A stretch of 64,000 nucleotides of DNA from Gyrodactylus bullatarudis (GCA_012064415.1 SSNU01000165.1:148117-212116); one strand, 5' to 3'. Positions 49,993 to 61,701 are shown, counted from the stretch's first letter. Notes: generated by a model not told the origin, from the sequence alone. Numbers and translations: made by a program.

Positions 49993-52900
49993 TCATCGAA
50001 AGTTGGAGTTATTCGTTGAGTATACTTGGTAATGGTTTATTTCGTTCTCTTTCTCCTTGGAAACAGAATACGCTGTTGAGCTATTGTTTATGGCTTCATT
50101 TAACATCAGAGTTTCCTTGTTCATTGATGATATTTTCCTAATAAAAATATTTTTGTCATTGGTATTTTGAAAATAGATAGCTCAAGTAATATGAGACAAA
50201 CCTCTTAATAAAAAAGATCAACAATATTAACAGGACCAGGATGAATGTTATCAGAAATGAAACAATAGCGAGGATACAATTCAAGTCGCATTTTCCAAAT
50301 ATGCCACTTTTTCTCTTTTTCAAGATTGGCAATTGCTTCCAATCAGTTGACATAGTTTGATTTGTTTTTGTATCTTTAACTAGTATACGAATTTTTTCAG
50401 TATTTTCAATCGGATCTAACCTTCCACCTTGAATTAAATATATTTTTTATTCCTTAATAAATTCATAATCAACATAAAATAACTACGAAGAAGCAGGTTC
50501 ATCGGATAATTTATAACCTAAGAAAGATAAAACAAAAGCTTATTTCAAGAATCGGAAGTACAAGAAGGAGATGAATATGATCTAAGACGAACGATAAGTT
50601 TTATTTAGTTCTATATTTGGGTATCGAGAAAATTCTTTCATAGAAATAATACTTTCAAAGACTTTGATAGACTATAAACAAACCAACGTAAAAGAAAGCA
50701 TGTAGAAAGATAAATATTTTGATAAAATTCTCAGAATCGATTTCAATTCAAAATGGAATATTCAAAATTTAAAAATTATCCCAGACGAGTGAATAAATTT
50801 TACATTAAAATTTTTTAAGAACAAATTTAAGGCCTTGTTTTAGTGTATTTTAAAACGCAATAAAACTTGGTACTACTTAAAACCAGTATTAAAATGTATT
50901 ACAATCGATTTCTCACTATTTTTACATTTGAAATCTTCTACATTTTTCATGATATTTCCATTTTTCCTTGAGAGATATTCAATAAAGTATTCTTCTCGAC
51001 AGTCTGTCGAATTCGTCTTCCATTCTACGTAAAATGTACCATTTTCAGATGGGATAATTCTTAAATCTCGATCTTCATCTCTATTAACAGTAATAATTTC
51101 TGCGGTAACATTTTCAAAGTTTGGGTGATCCATCTTTAGGCTTTCTTCGATATTTTCCCTCAAATTTTCAAAATTTTTATCAAAATTCTCTTCCTCGCAT
51201 TGTATCGTTGCTTTAATTAATCCCCTGGTATTGTTCTTTTCATCTTTATATAAATATTCAATTGCACAAGACTCCATCATAATCTCAACATCTTCAGAAG
51301 CTTCCTTCAGCTTTAATTTAAAAAATTAATTCGTGAAAAGGTCAACTTTGAATTCATTGAAATTTCTTACCAATTCACACGTGTCTCGTTCATAAGTCCT
51401 TGTTTGATAGAATATAGGACAGTCAATTGAAATGTTTTCTCTCCCTACGTTTGAAAGAAAAGAGATTCATTATTAATTTCAGATATTAAAATAAACATTC
51501 ACTTTCTATGGATTGATGATTAATGCATTTTGATGAAAAAAAATTTTACTTTTCATTGACTCACTTTTAGCCATGGTATGAGGTCCAGAAATAAAGTTTT
51601 CATCAAATTTTTCAAAGTACTTTGAATACATTTCTTTATCCTGAGATTCTTCTGGCATATTCATCTCAGCAGAGGAATTACCTTCAATAAAATTCTCAGA
51701 CAATAATTCTTCTGATATAGTCGCGTTACTCTCCATTTGGACATTTGAATCATTTAAGGGTTCAACTAAGGTTTCATCTGCTGAATCAACATTTGATGTT
51801 TCAAGAAATACTTCCTCTTCAATTTCGTTAGAGTTAAAAATTTGATTATTGTTCATTTCCTTAGCTTGATCATTCTTCGGGGTTTCTAAATTTGGATTAA
51901 CATTTATTGGTTCGATAATCTCGTCAGGTTTCTGAAAACTTTCCCTATCTTGATATTTCTGTGTATAGTTTATAATCTTTTCAGTTGTGAAGGTTTCATT
52001 AGAATTCTCTTCAATTATAATTTTTTCATCTACAAGTACAGATTTATCGTTGAGAGAATAAAATTTTTCTTCTCCATAATCACTTTCGGCCAACTTCTCA
52101 GACAATTCGCTTGTGTTATCATTTATTGGGGAATCAAAATAATTCCTTTGGATATCTTCTTCATTTTCTATTGCTTCATCCTCATTTCTTCGAGATTTAC
52201 GTGTTGTTTTAGCATGAGAATTGAGTTCAGTCTTTGGCTTTACAGTTGATAAAGATGTTTTTAATTTAACTGGGTGTATATTTTCTGGAGGCAAGACTAA
52301 AGAAAGAAACTTTAGAAACTTTTTACCACAACTTACTTTCATTTGTGAAACTCATGATTTTGTCCGAGACCATTATAGGCTCCAAAGAAGGAAGTTTGAA
52401 TACATAAACTATGTACTCATACGTTCGTTCAATATCAGCATGATGAGTGAAAGCTTAAAAATAATGAATTTTTTTATTTCTTACTTGTGTTGCAACTAAC
52501 AAGTTCCTCATTAATCTTGGAACTGCAAAATATTTTCCAGGCAACTACATAGAAGTATGTGCAATCATTCGGCATATTAGGCCAACTTAGTGTGTTCTCA
52601 TCATTTTCGCTAATTACATTCATGCCAGTAATATTGAAGGAATAGTTTTCTAAAGATTTGATTCAAGCTAAAACATACCTCCGACATTTACATCGTGATC
52701 AAAATAGCTTGATGTAGTTCCATCAAAATCATGGTCATTGATACTCTCTTGGAATTTTTTCATGAGTTCATTAGCATTTTGATAATTCCTTTTTGTGTAG
52801 TCCAGTGTTGACAATTTTACCTTTAACGAGGCATAGGTCTGACGAGTATCTTTCAATCTGAAATAGTTTGGCAGGCAATTCAAGATGGTTAGATTATCAT

Positions 52901-53566
52901 TTTTAATAATGGCAGAGTTTATGCTCCGACACAAATTTCTCGATAGGACAGTTCGATAGATTGAATCAGTATTTGAAAAGCGGTTGTTGTAGCTAAGAAA
53001 TGATCCACTATAAGTACGACATGTTCCTTCAACAAGTACATCCAAGGTTAAATCAACTAAAAGTATTTAATGTATTTTTCATGTAAATTTTGAAAACCTT
53101 TAAATAATTTTAGCGTACCTGCCTTTTCAAATCCAATATAATAATCATAAAAGGGATCAGCAACATATTCAAGCATTGCTTTCTTATAATCGAATTTGTA
53201 TTTTTGGGTTGAAATATCTGTTGTTTCGGTAAAGACTCGTACTACTACTTGAAGAAAGTTTGCATCATTTCTCGTCATCTTTTCAACTTTTTTCACAGTA
53301 CAGTTAATAAATTTAAAATTTGAGTCCAAAATTTGAAATTCTTCCTTAGATTATCAATCATATATGAGTTAACTTACAGAATCACAGATTGACTTTTCAA
53401 TCTCCGGAAAATTAGATAAATTTTCGAATTCATCTTGCCAAAATACGGGAGAATTTTTTTTAAAGACTGGACCTTTTTTTTCCGTCCACCGAACGTCTTC
53501 TTGACAATCAATAGAGTTAATCAAATACAACAAAATGAAAATTTTAGAAAATATGAACTGGAGCAT
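49993..53566 (-). CDS. Membrane protein with SEA-like and FN3 modules, paralogue of the upstream-numbered gene
   Basis: Ten exons: 53566-53378, 53344-53119, 53056-52679, 52649-52485, 52453-52337, 52296-51565, 51445-51372, 51310-50884, 50427-50202, 50137-49993; phases agree and total 892 codons plus stop. Layout: signal peptide about 1-21; SEA-like modules about 22-138 and 139-264; FN3 265-358; an acidic Ser/Glu/Asn-rich linker about 359-602 in one large exon; a third SEA-like module and FN3 about 603-795; a membrane helix about 819-842 (ILAIVSFLITFILVLLILL); a 50-residue tail. Exon boundaries within modules match those of the gene at 39962-49206. Basic residues flank both sides of the helix, so topology rests on the signal peptide. 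Introns of 33, 29 and 31 nt occur here. Confidence 0.85.
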
Positions 53567-54535
53567 TCGAAATATTTTCTATCAAGGTGATAAGAATAAT
53601 AAAGTTATTTTCTTTAAGAATATTGTATTTATTTTTTAAATCTTTCTCTTTTAAAGAAAAAATGAATATCTCACACGAATATATCATTCATACTAAACAA
53701 TACATCTTTTTTCCTACGTAGAAAAGTGGATAGTCTGTCTCTGTATTTTATAATACATACCGACAAAATCAGGTAGTTTTTTGTTTACTTCAAAATGCAA
53801 GCAAAAATTCTTGTGAGATCTGTATAGAACTTCTTAGCCTCTTCATAATAAAGTTTAATTATTTACTATATAAATTTATCTCATCCGGAACTGAGATAAG
53901 AAAAAAATTTTAATTTATGATTAGTCATGAGGTTCTATTTGTTTATGATGATGATTCTCAAGATGACTTTATATATCCTTGAGAACTTTTCAAAAGAGTT
54001 CAAGTGAGTATTTTTGAGAAGTGAAATGAAGCTTTTTATTTTTTACACCGACATGTAAGTTACATGATGTAACTGAAATATGAATATTATTCATTGAATA
54101 ATCTTAAACTTGATTTGATGAGAAAAAATAATTTTACAAAAAAAAAATCTAGTCGTTCTCTACCTGATATTATTTATTTTTGCAATGGAAAATTCAAATG
54201 AGATGTTTAAATTTCCATGGAAATACAGTACTCCCTCTTTAATAACTGTGTAAAAGTTATCCCCCTAATTTCTACCCTTCAAAAGTATCTTTTGTAAATC
54301 GTGACTACTTGTAAGCAGACATATTTACCCAAAAATAGGCTAAAAATTAATTTTCAACCAAATTAATACCTTACGAAAGAGATTTTTCTACTGATCATTT
54401 CTATACCATGTTTAGTAGGGCTATTTCTAATAGAATTTGCAGAAAGTATCTTTCAATTTTTTCTTGAAATCTAAAAAATCAGAATTAAAAATTCTTCCTG
54501 ACTATTTTTCTCACATATGGGGTGGGGGCTATAAT

Positions 54536-55080
54536 AATGACTAATGTTTGTATTGTTTTGGGATGCAGTCACAGGACCCCGTAAGACCCCCAAAAAAATT
54601 TCTCGCTTTCATCTGGCATCAAAGGAATCTAGAATCTTTTGTATTGCATGAATTGAAACCGTATATGGTCAATCTATTCTGTGTATGCTTTCCTGATGGG
54701 GTGGGCAATACTTTTACTTCATGTGAAATCATGAAATTTTTATTCAAAATTCTTCTATTCTTGGTATCTCCATTGTATTACCATGTACTGATAAGAAAGT
54801 TTTATAATGGGAAAATTAAAATTGTACAATGCTGAGTCCATTGGAGGAAAAGAAGAGTTTAGGTCATTTAATAAATTGCAAGAACTTTTGTCACAAAAGG
54901 TTTGGTGTGAAAAATTTTACTATCCAATCACATGAGAATGCATGTATATAAAATTAAATTCTAAACTTTGGGAAACCTGGCAAGCTCAATAGTTTACGGT
55001 ATTTGAAGAAAGTTGTATCAAATGAGTCAAAAGTTGGATGAGAATAAAATCTGTACAGAATATTCGGATGAAGAACCACC
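54536..55080 (+). pseudogene. Possible THAP-like fragment, badly decayed
   Basis: ATG at 54537 opens TNVCIVLGCSHRTP before a stop; after a frame change KKISRFHLASKES follows. The C-x4-C spacing and the following FH resemble a THAP zinc finger, often found in P-element-type transposases. The rest, up to the copied fragment at 55091, has many stops. Low confidence. Confidence 0.25.
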
Positions 55081-55090
55081 TAATGATGAT

Positions 55091-55163
55091 ATTTTTCATG
55101 TAAATTTTGAAAACCTTTAAATAATTTTAGCGTACCTGCCTTTTCAAATCCAATATAATAATA
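55091..55163. repeat. 72-bp copy of an exon-intron junction of the 49993-53566 gene
   Basis: Bases 55091-55162 are identical to 53074-53145, which span the end of exon 2, its GT donor and the following intron. The match resumes beyond the MULE at about 57465-57487 (AATAATAAAAGGGAACAGCAACAT against AATCATAAAAGGGATCAGCAACAT, written here in two nearly equal halves). So the copy existed first and the MULE then landed in it. Confidence 0.85.
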
Positions 55164-55167
55164 ATAA

Positions 55168-57463
55168 GGGGTATTAGCAAAATCAAGACTAGGAGTAGAG
55201 ATATTTTCAAAATCAAGTGGATAGATTCTCACTTTCAAGAGGGGTATATTCGGGGTATTTTCACTTTCAAGACTAGTTAAGCAAATAACAGAATAAGGGC
55301 AGAGAGGTTTTCACTAACAAGAGTATATACGCATATACTTTAGCACTTTCAAGGGGATATATTCGGGATGTTTTCACTTTTAAAAGTGGCTAAGAATTTA
55401 TAAACCAATAAAACTTTGATTTATCATGTCAATAATAATATATACTTTAGAACATACCATAGGATCATAAATTATTCATGATTACTATCATTAAGATTTA
55501 AACTTCCAAGACTTTTATTTATCATTATGTCAAGAATTGAATTAAACAGACGCTTCGAGAGCAGAGAGGAAATAAAGGAATTCCTTGATGATTTGTCAGT
55601 AGAATTTAAGAGGTCCTACAAAACGAGCTCATCAAACTCATTATATTACAAAGCTAAATGTGTTTATCTTGAATGCCCTTTTTCTGCTTGCTTCAACAAA
55701 AGATCTGATGGATGCTTTTATTCAACCAGTTTTCAGAGCCATAGTTGTAATGAAGTAAGAAAATTCATTTATTAATATTAGAAAGCTTTCAAACCCCGCA
55801 GACGAATTGTCACAAAAAAAATTCGTAGAAAATTGTGAGAATTTCACACCCCATGACTGTATTAATCTGATGAAGTTTCAAAATGGTTTTGATGTTCAAT
55901 ATTCTTCAGCCTATCGAAGTATCAAAGATCTCAAGAAGATCCCTATTGAAATTAAGAAGTTTCTTCCAATGGAATATGGAAAATAATCCTGGGACACACT
56001 CTGATATCAGTTCAATAGGTGGTGAGCTTCGAATGTCATTTCTCTGCCTAAATATTTCTGCTCAAGTATTTTCATCAAGTCCTCCAATCATTGCCCTTGA
56101 TGGATGTCATCTGAAGAATGGATCAAATTACACACTTCTCACTGCAACTGGACTTAACGGAAACAATGAAATATATCCTATCGCAATTGGTGTAGTATTT
56201 TCGGAATGTGAAGAATCATGGATGTATTTTCTTGAAAACCTTAATACCTGTCTATCTTTGAGAAGCGTTCAGGAGCTAGTCATCCTTTCAGACAGAGAAA
56301 CAGGATTGAACAATAGTGTAGAGAAGATCCTGCCTAAAAGCCACCACTCATTTTCTCTATACCACATAGGCAAAAACATCAAAAATAAATTCAAAAAGAA
56401 TTTCAATCCAGAACTCTTTAAAGCAGCAAAGCAGCCTTCTTTACAAGAATTCCAAGAGGTTATGGCACAAATTAAAGCCAAGAACATACGCATCCATGAT
56501 TATATCATGGAAATTCCAACCAAGAATTGGGCCGAGCACGCATTTCAAGGATGCAGATACGGTAACCTTACTTCCAACATAGCAGAGTCCATAAATTCAT
56601 CGATGCTCAAAATGCGATATCTGCATGTGTACGAATTGGTCTATGAATTCGTAAATAACGAGTATGAATACATGAGAAAAAAATGATTGAACTACAAAAA
56701 TTGGTCAGAAATGTTCAGTCAATATTTCGGCAAAATCCTTAATCCAATGATTGAAAAAGCAAGGCTTCTAAGTGTATTCCCAACTGACAATATTTCACTA
56801 TTTCGTGTGGGCAAGGATGAGATCAACAAAGTTTTCAAAATAGTTAACCTGCAAGAAATTTCGTACTCGTGTAATTTCATCAAGTGTAATGGATTTCCTT
56901 GCAGTCATCTTATAGCGTGTATTTTCTATACAAAACATAAAATTGACCAAAATTCTTCAAGATGGAAACTTTGATTTCAACATATTCTACAAATTTTGTG
57001 TTTTGTGATATAGAAAACCTCGAGGATGATGAGTTAGAACCCTTAGCTAATACAATAATAAAAAGAGGTCGCCCGAAAAATAAAAGAATTCGGACTGAAG
57101 CTGAGAAAATAATAAAATGTGCTGATTAAATTTAATTAGTTCATTAATTTATAGAAAATCTATCTGAATTATTAATCTTGAGTTACATTAGAGTCTTAGA
57201 AGGAATAGTAATCATTAAAAATTCATGATCCTTTAGTATGAAAACTTAAAAGTGAAAACATCCCGAATATATCCCCTTGAAAGTGCTAAAGTATATGCGT
57301 ATATACTCTTGTTAGTGAAAACCTCTCTGCCCTTATTCTGTTATTTGCTTAACTAGTCTTGAAAGTGAAAATACCCCGAATATACCCCTCTTGAAAGTGA
57401 GAATCTATCCACTTGATTTTGAAAATATCTCTACTCCTAGTCTTGATTTTGCTAATATCCCTT
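55168..57463 (+). mobile_element. Mutator-like element (MULE), about 219-bp inverted repeats
   Basis: The arms 55168-55386 and 57246-57463 are near-perfect inverse copies with ends GGGGTATTAGCAAAATC / GGGATATTAGCAAAATC. The flanks are AATAATAA-rich on both sides and compatible with a 9-bp target duplication, although low complexity blurs it. The arms contain repeated CACTTTCAAG-type words. The transposase inside is broken. Confidence 0.9.
55527..57129 (+). pseudogene. MULE transposase, frameshifted
   Basis: The N-terminal 80 residues (55527 on) form a FLYWCH/FAR1-like zinc-binding region with C and H residues ending SFQSHSCNE. After frame changes near 55760-55980 the catalytic part follows at 55990-56680: IIALDGCHLK with the first Asp and VILSDRETGL with the second. 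An in-frame stop at 56684 is followed by a SWIM-type zinc finger (SCNFIKCNGFPCSH). The C-terminus after another shift has KRGRPKNKRIRTEAEK and a stop at 57127. At 55757 GTAAG...ATATTAG would make a 27-nt intron. It would cut and paste the element if intact. Confidence 0.85.
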
Positions 57464-59351
57464 TAATAATAAAAGGGAACAGCAACATCCAGTCATCAGT
57501 ATTTGTGGCTGATAAAACAAAGCACATTAATTGTGAATCTGGACTAAAGTTTGAGAAAGATACAGAATGTGGGAATATTCAGTACATTATTCAAGATTCC
57601 AAGGTTAGTTTTAAAAATATGTACTTACTTACAAGTAACTATAGAAATTCTTCGTTTAAAGTTGGCGAAAATATGTATAATAGATCCACTACGTACAAAA
57701 TGTGTTAAACTAATATTGGAGTTGAATGATAATGCTTCTTCCAATGATAAATTATAATTTATTAATAATTATTAATTGAACAGATTGATAAGATACGTTA
57801 GTTTTCTACGTTAATTGTGACTTTGAAAGAATTTAAATAGACTTTTCCGACGTGTGTTTTGAATGGCCAAAAAATTAGTAGCACTCCTCTTGAAAATTTT
57901 GCGAGAATAAGTCTTTCTGGAAATAGTCTTCGCATATGTTGAATCCAAGAAACTAATAATTTTCCAACAAAATTGAAGGGAAAAACATAAAAATAAGGAA
58001 TAAAATTTACGATTGATAAATTTTGAGAATTTTTGAGACTTTGAAAATTTTTAGAAAACTCGATCTGGGTACAAGGACAATATAAAAAAGTTCTGTTGAG
58101 AAAAATTGAAAAAATTCTTCAATAAAATTTGCTCATTAAATTTTTAGAGCAAATTTTCAGAATCACTAATTTTATTCATATTCATAAAACTAAAACTAAT
58201 TCTTTTTAAACAAAAATTGTTTTACAATTAACTTTTGTTTAAATCCATATTTTCAACACTTATAAAATATAACTGAATTAACGATTGCAATCATCATTTC
58301 TTGAATATTTGTAACTCGTCTTGAAATATCAAGAAACTTTACGATATTGAAAATCAAGATATAAATAATTGCTGAAAGCTCTAATAGATGTCAACAGACA
58401 TCGAAATTTTCCCAGAGAAGAAATAAAAGCAGGCTTCAAATCATCTGGGACTCATCTTTATCTTCAGCAGCTGAATTTTTTTCTTTGAATCACATAAGAA
58501 TGTAAGCTTCTTTAGAAAATGCAGGCTCTTAACTCTTAAAGACTATCCAGCTTATGACTGTAGCTATTATCTGATTTCTATTGAAAACTTATTCACTTAT
58601 TGGATAAATTTGGTCAAAACTCTCTTGTGAATATCAAGAAAGAAAACTAGGATTTTAAGGGCCAATTATATTAAATTTTCTTTGATAGCGTAATGAATTT
58701 TAGCTTCAGCACGGTCATTCAACAGAAATGAATTCTTATATTTGCTTTTAAAAATTAATTCCCAATTATTTTTATATTTACTCATGAGTATGCCTTTTAT
58801 TATTTATTTTTTTAATGACAGAAATATCGAGATAACCTAAATTTTCAGCAAAATAATGGCATTAAATGAAAATGAAAATTAATCAAAAGAAAAATAAAAT
58901 GTTTAGAAAAAAAAATCGAAATACTCAGAAGTAAAGCTGGTGTTAGAAAATAAATTTTACATTTCTGATATCTTCGGGCGAAGAATGCCCGAATATCTTT
59001 GATCAACAAGTCAGGGTGGAAAGAAATTTTTATTCTCTTTGATCTGATCCGATTTTTTGGGTCGAAGTAAGGGTCAAATTTCTTCAAAAATTCTGATTTT
59101 TTAGGTTAGAAATCTCCAACTTGTCAAATAAACTTTTTGTGAAAAAATTGTCAAAAAAAATTTTCAATCCTGTTTTTGATCCATACTCTGAGATCTGATC
59201 TTGATCGAAAAAAATTTTTTTCTCTTCCTAAATTGCTCTTCATCTTACGCTTTTTTTTCAAGATATAATTTTATTGGTTCGCAGTAAAAAATTAGCTAGG
59301 AAAATCATTTTTTAGCGTGAGCGTCAAATCTAACGCGAAGACTATTTCCAG
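57464..59351. other. No gene supported
   Basis: The frame at 57391-57708 starts inside the MULE arm and continues into flanking DNA (ADKTKHINCESGLKFEKD). Its outer half could be a remnant of the THAP-like fragment interrupted at 55091, but this is weak. From 57720 to 59350 there is only AT-rich sequence. Confidence 0.4.
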
Positions 59352-59677
59352 AACGACTATGCATACAAGAGTTCGAATCTTTTAACTGTGATCATAGAGC
59401 AAAAATTGATAGCTATTTTGAAGCAATTACTTATAAACCAAAAAAGCCAAGAGAGGATCGTGATTGGAGGGTAAGTTTTGATAGAGATAGATTGAAAACA
59501 GAGCTTTGCACTCATTACACTAAAGACGGACAATTTCATATGGGAAAGAACTGTTCATTTGCTCATGGCAATTCAGAACTGAAAACCATTGAGAAACATG
59601 CAAATTTTAGAACTAAACTATGCAAAAACCGAATTAGTTGTTCATACGGAGATAAATGTTCGCTTATCCATAAATAA
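59352..59677 (+). CDS. TIS11/tristetraprolin-like tandem CCCH zinc-finger exon
   Basis: An exon after a good acceptor (GACTATTTCCAG) runs to a stop at 59675. About residues 45-107 match the tandem zinc-finger layout of TIS11/TTP proteins, which bind AU-rich mRNA: lead-in RLKTELC, then FAHGNSEL, an inter-finger linker of the standard length, second lead-in FRTKLC, then CSLIHK. In finger 1 the second Cys is Phe (GQFHMGKNC). In finger 2 the first spacing is C-x5-C rather than C-x8-C. So metal binding of finger 1 should be impaired. Upstream is RLCIQEFESFNCDHR, perhaps half of another finger. I found no 5' exon. It may be a diverged gene or a decaying one. Confidence 0.6.
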
Positions 59678-59740
59678 AATTTATTAATCTTGAATGAAAA
59701 AATATACTTATACTCGATTACAGACTGTAATTTGCATTAT

Positions 59741-60223
59741 TTAACAAGAATTTCTTAGAGCTTCTTCGTAATTTTCCTTGTCTTTAGAATAAGAATAATA
59801 AGCATCTGTATTGACAACATCCTCCAAATTTGGCTTAAGTAGAGTTTGTTGAATGTACAGAAGGATTTTCTCAATGTAGATTTGATTTAATTCTTTGTTT
59901 ATATTTTTGTAATCATCCATACAAAATACATTTTTATGAGAAACATTTGGATGAAAGATCGGCTTTTCGAATATGACCTTTGGTAAAGAGTAAGGATAAT
60001 CTTCCGGAAAATGCAAAATTAGCTTGATTTTTTTCTCTTCGAGTAAATTTTTTCCAGGAATAGTACAATTCCATTTGAAGATATCCAAAGAATCCTTAAT
60101 AATTTCTGGTCTTGCATCAAAATTCTAGAGCAAATAAGCTATTTAACTCACTTTTGGATGACAAAGTCGCCAGCATTTTCGTTCTTCGACAAGTCGTTCA
60201 ATACAGATGGAATCCGCAACCAT
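59741..60223 (-). CDS. UBC9-like SUMO-conjugating E2 enzyme
   Basis: Exon 1 is 60223-60152 and exon 2 is 60124-59741, separated by a 27-nt phase-0 intron (GTGAGT...CTCTAG) that holds an in-frame stop if retained; 151 residues against 158 for human UBC9. UBC9 traits: an N-terminal helix ending ERKCWRLCHP, then WNCTIPGK, FPEDYPYSLP, the HPN motif (FHPNVSHKN) and the catalytic Cys in VFCMDDY, and a C-terminal helix EDVVNTDAYYSY. It accepts SUMO from the E1 and passes it to lysines, in nucleus and cytoplasm. It is very divergent around the catalytic Cys (normally VCLSIL), so it may be a fast-evolving paralogue rather than the main UBC9. NEDD8 E2 is less likely because of the IPGK motif. Confidence 0.75.
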
Positions 60224-61223
60224 TTTCTATTTTAAAATCTTTTTAACGTATTTATTTTGTAAGACGAACAATTTCAAACACAAATACACAAAACATAAGA
60301 AACATTGTTTTAAAAAGAGAAACTTTCAAAGTATTTTCAGAAAAATTATAATTTATAAAAATGATTCATTAAATGAAGAGTTGAAGCCCTAAACTAACTA
60401 AGGAAGGAAATTAATTATCTATGAAAAATATGAAAACTATTCAGTGCCAAGATATCAATGACAAATGATAAATTATCATACAACGTGAAATAGCTTCTTG
60501 GGCAGCTATTTTAGAGCCAAAACGGCACACTTATGAGCCATAAAAGGATTTTTTTTCTTTTACTTATTCTTTTCATGAAATTTAAAGCAGATTCTTCTAT
60601 GCAGAAATGCGCTCAAGTCTTTTTGATTATAATGATAATTATCATTACAATTAATTATATCATTGATCGCCTATATACTTGGTAGTAATTGATAAATTAA
60701 AATAATAAAAAAATTTACTATGAGGAATCCTCGTTGAGGATCATAAAGAGTTCGAAATTAGCTGTTTATATAAAAGACAAGATCCTTTTTTTAATAAATT
60801 CAATATATTTGTCAATATCATACGTTAAATTTTTATGCATAAGGCCACTTATAGGCACTATTTTTAATCTATTTTATGAAAAAATATTTACCAAGTTCAA
60901 ATCTCTACCCTATTTTGTTGAGAAGGAATGGCTCATTCGCAGCACTATACCATAGGATTTCCCTTATTATATACTATATAATATATACATAGGATTGAAA
61001 ATATTTTCAACTCAAAATATTTTCGAACCAGTTGATTGATCTAAAAGATTGTTAAAAATTAGATATCACAAGTCAAATATCGATGATGATTCATCATTGA
61101 TGAAGTAAATGAATTGAGTCAATTCAATTAGATTATTTTAAAATTAATTTATATTTTCCTATCGTATACTTATTAAGTATTACTTATAAGGAGTATTACT
61201 CTGTTTTCATCATCAGAATACCT
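60224..61223. other. No gene found
   Basis: AT-rich intergenic DNA without convincing exons. The short frames at 60207-60392 and 60734-60955 show no motif. Confidence 0.5.
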
Positions 61224-61652
61224 TCAAAGGGATTTATCTCCGAGATTTCCATAAATTTCTCCCTCTTTGAGACCTTCAGGCCTGACAATACTTTTGGATT
61301 GCTCAATGTTTGCCTTATTATCTTTCCACTCTTCGAATTTCAATATTTCCTCTAATTCCAAAGCAGGATCATCTTTAACCTTGTGTCTTAGATTTTTGAA
61401 GAAGTCATCATCTTCTCCTTCCAGTTCAATACCGTCCTCTATTTCTTCCTCAGTTAAAGGATGACCTTTGTGTCCATCAAAACTTTCATGCTCCAACATC
61501 ATCAGTCTTAAAATATCATTAATCCCAAAACTGTGGTGTGCTATGTCTTGGTAAATATTATCATATAAATTAACTGTTTCTTCCTCCAATAAATGTGAAT
61601 GAAGGCAGACCAAAGAGCTCAATGATAGAAAACATGAGACAATAAGGAACAT
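61224..61652 (-). CDS. Small secreted acidic protein, single exon
   Basis: 142 residues. The signal peptide is about 1-18 (MFLIVSCFLSLSSLVCLHS). The mature part is strongly acidic with HEDs such as GHPLTEEEIEDGIELEGEDDD, then FFKNLRHKVKDDPALELEE. The arrangement, a His-rich helix followed by an acidic loop, faintly recalls the EF-hand region of MCFD2-type proteins, but no canonical EF-hand loop can be confirmed. A TATA-like stretch (TAATATAATTAT) at 61690-61701 lies about 40-50 bases upstream. No relative recognised with confidence. Confidence 0.65.
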   Translation of the reverse strand: MFLIVSCFLSLSSLVCLHSHLLEEETVNLYDNIYQDIAHHSFGINDILRLMMLEHESFDGHKGHPLTEEEIEDGIELEGEDDDFFKNLRHKVKDDPALELEEILKFEEWKDNKANIEQSKSIVRPEGLKEGEIYGNLGDKSL

Positions 61653-61689
61653 TTTTTAAATTTTTACTTGGAGAAAATCTTTTAAGGAT

Positions 61690-61701
61690 CATAATTATAT
61701 T
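61690..61701 (-). promoter_or_regulatory. TATA-like stretch of the acidic-protein gene
   Basis: TAATATAATTAT on the minus strand about 40-50 bases before the start at 61652, the same spacing as in the protease genes and the 800-residue gene. Weak on its own in such AT-rich DNA. Confidence 0.3.

Noticed and set aside
51950..52499. Plus-strand ORFs of 99 and 92 residues
   Set aside because: Shadows of the large acidic exon and neighbouring exons of the membrane gene on the other strand.
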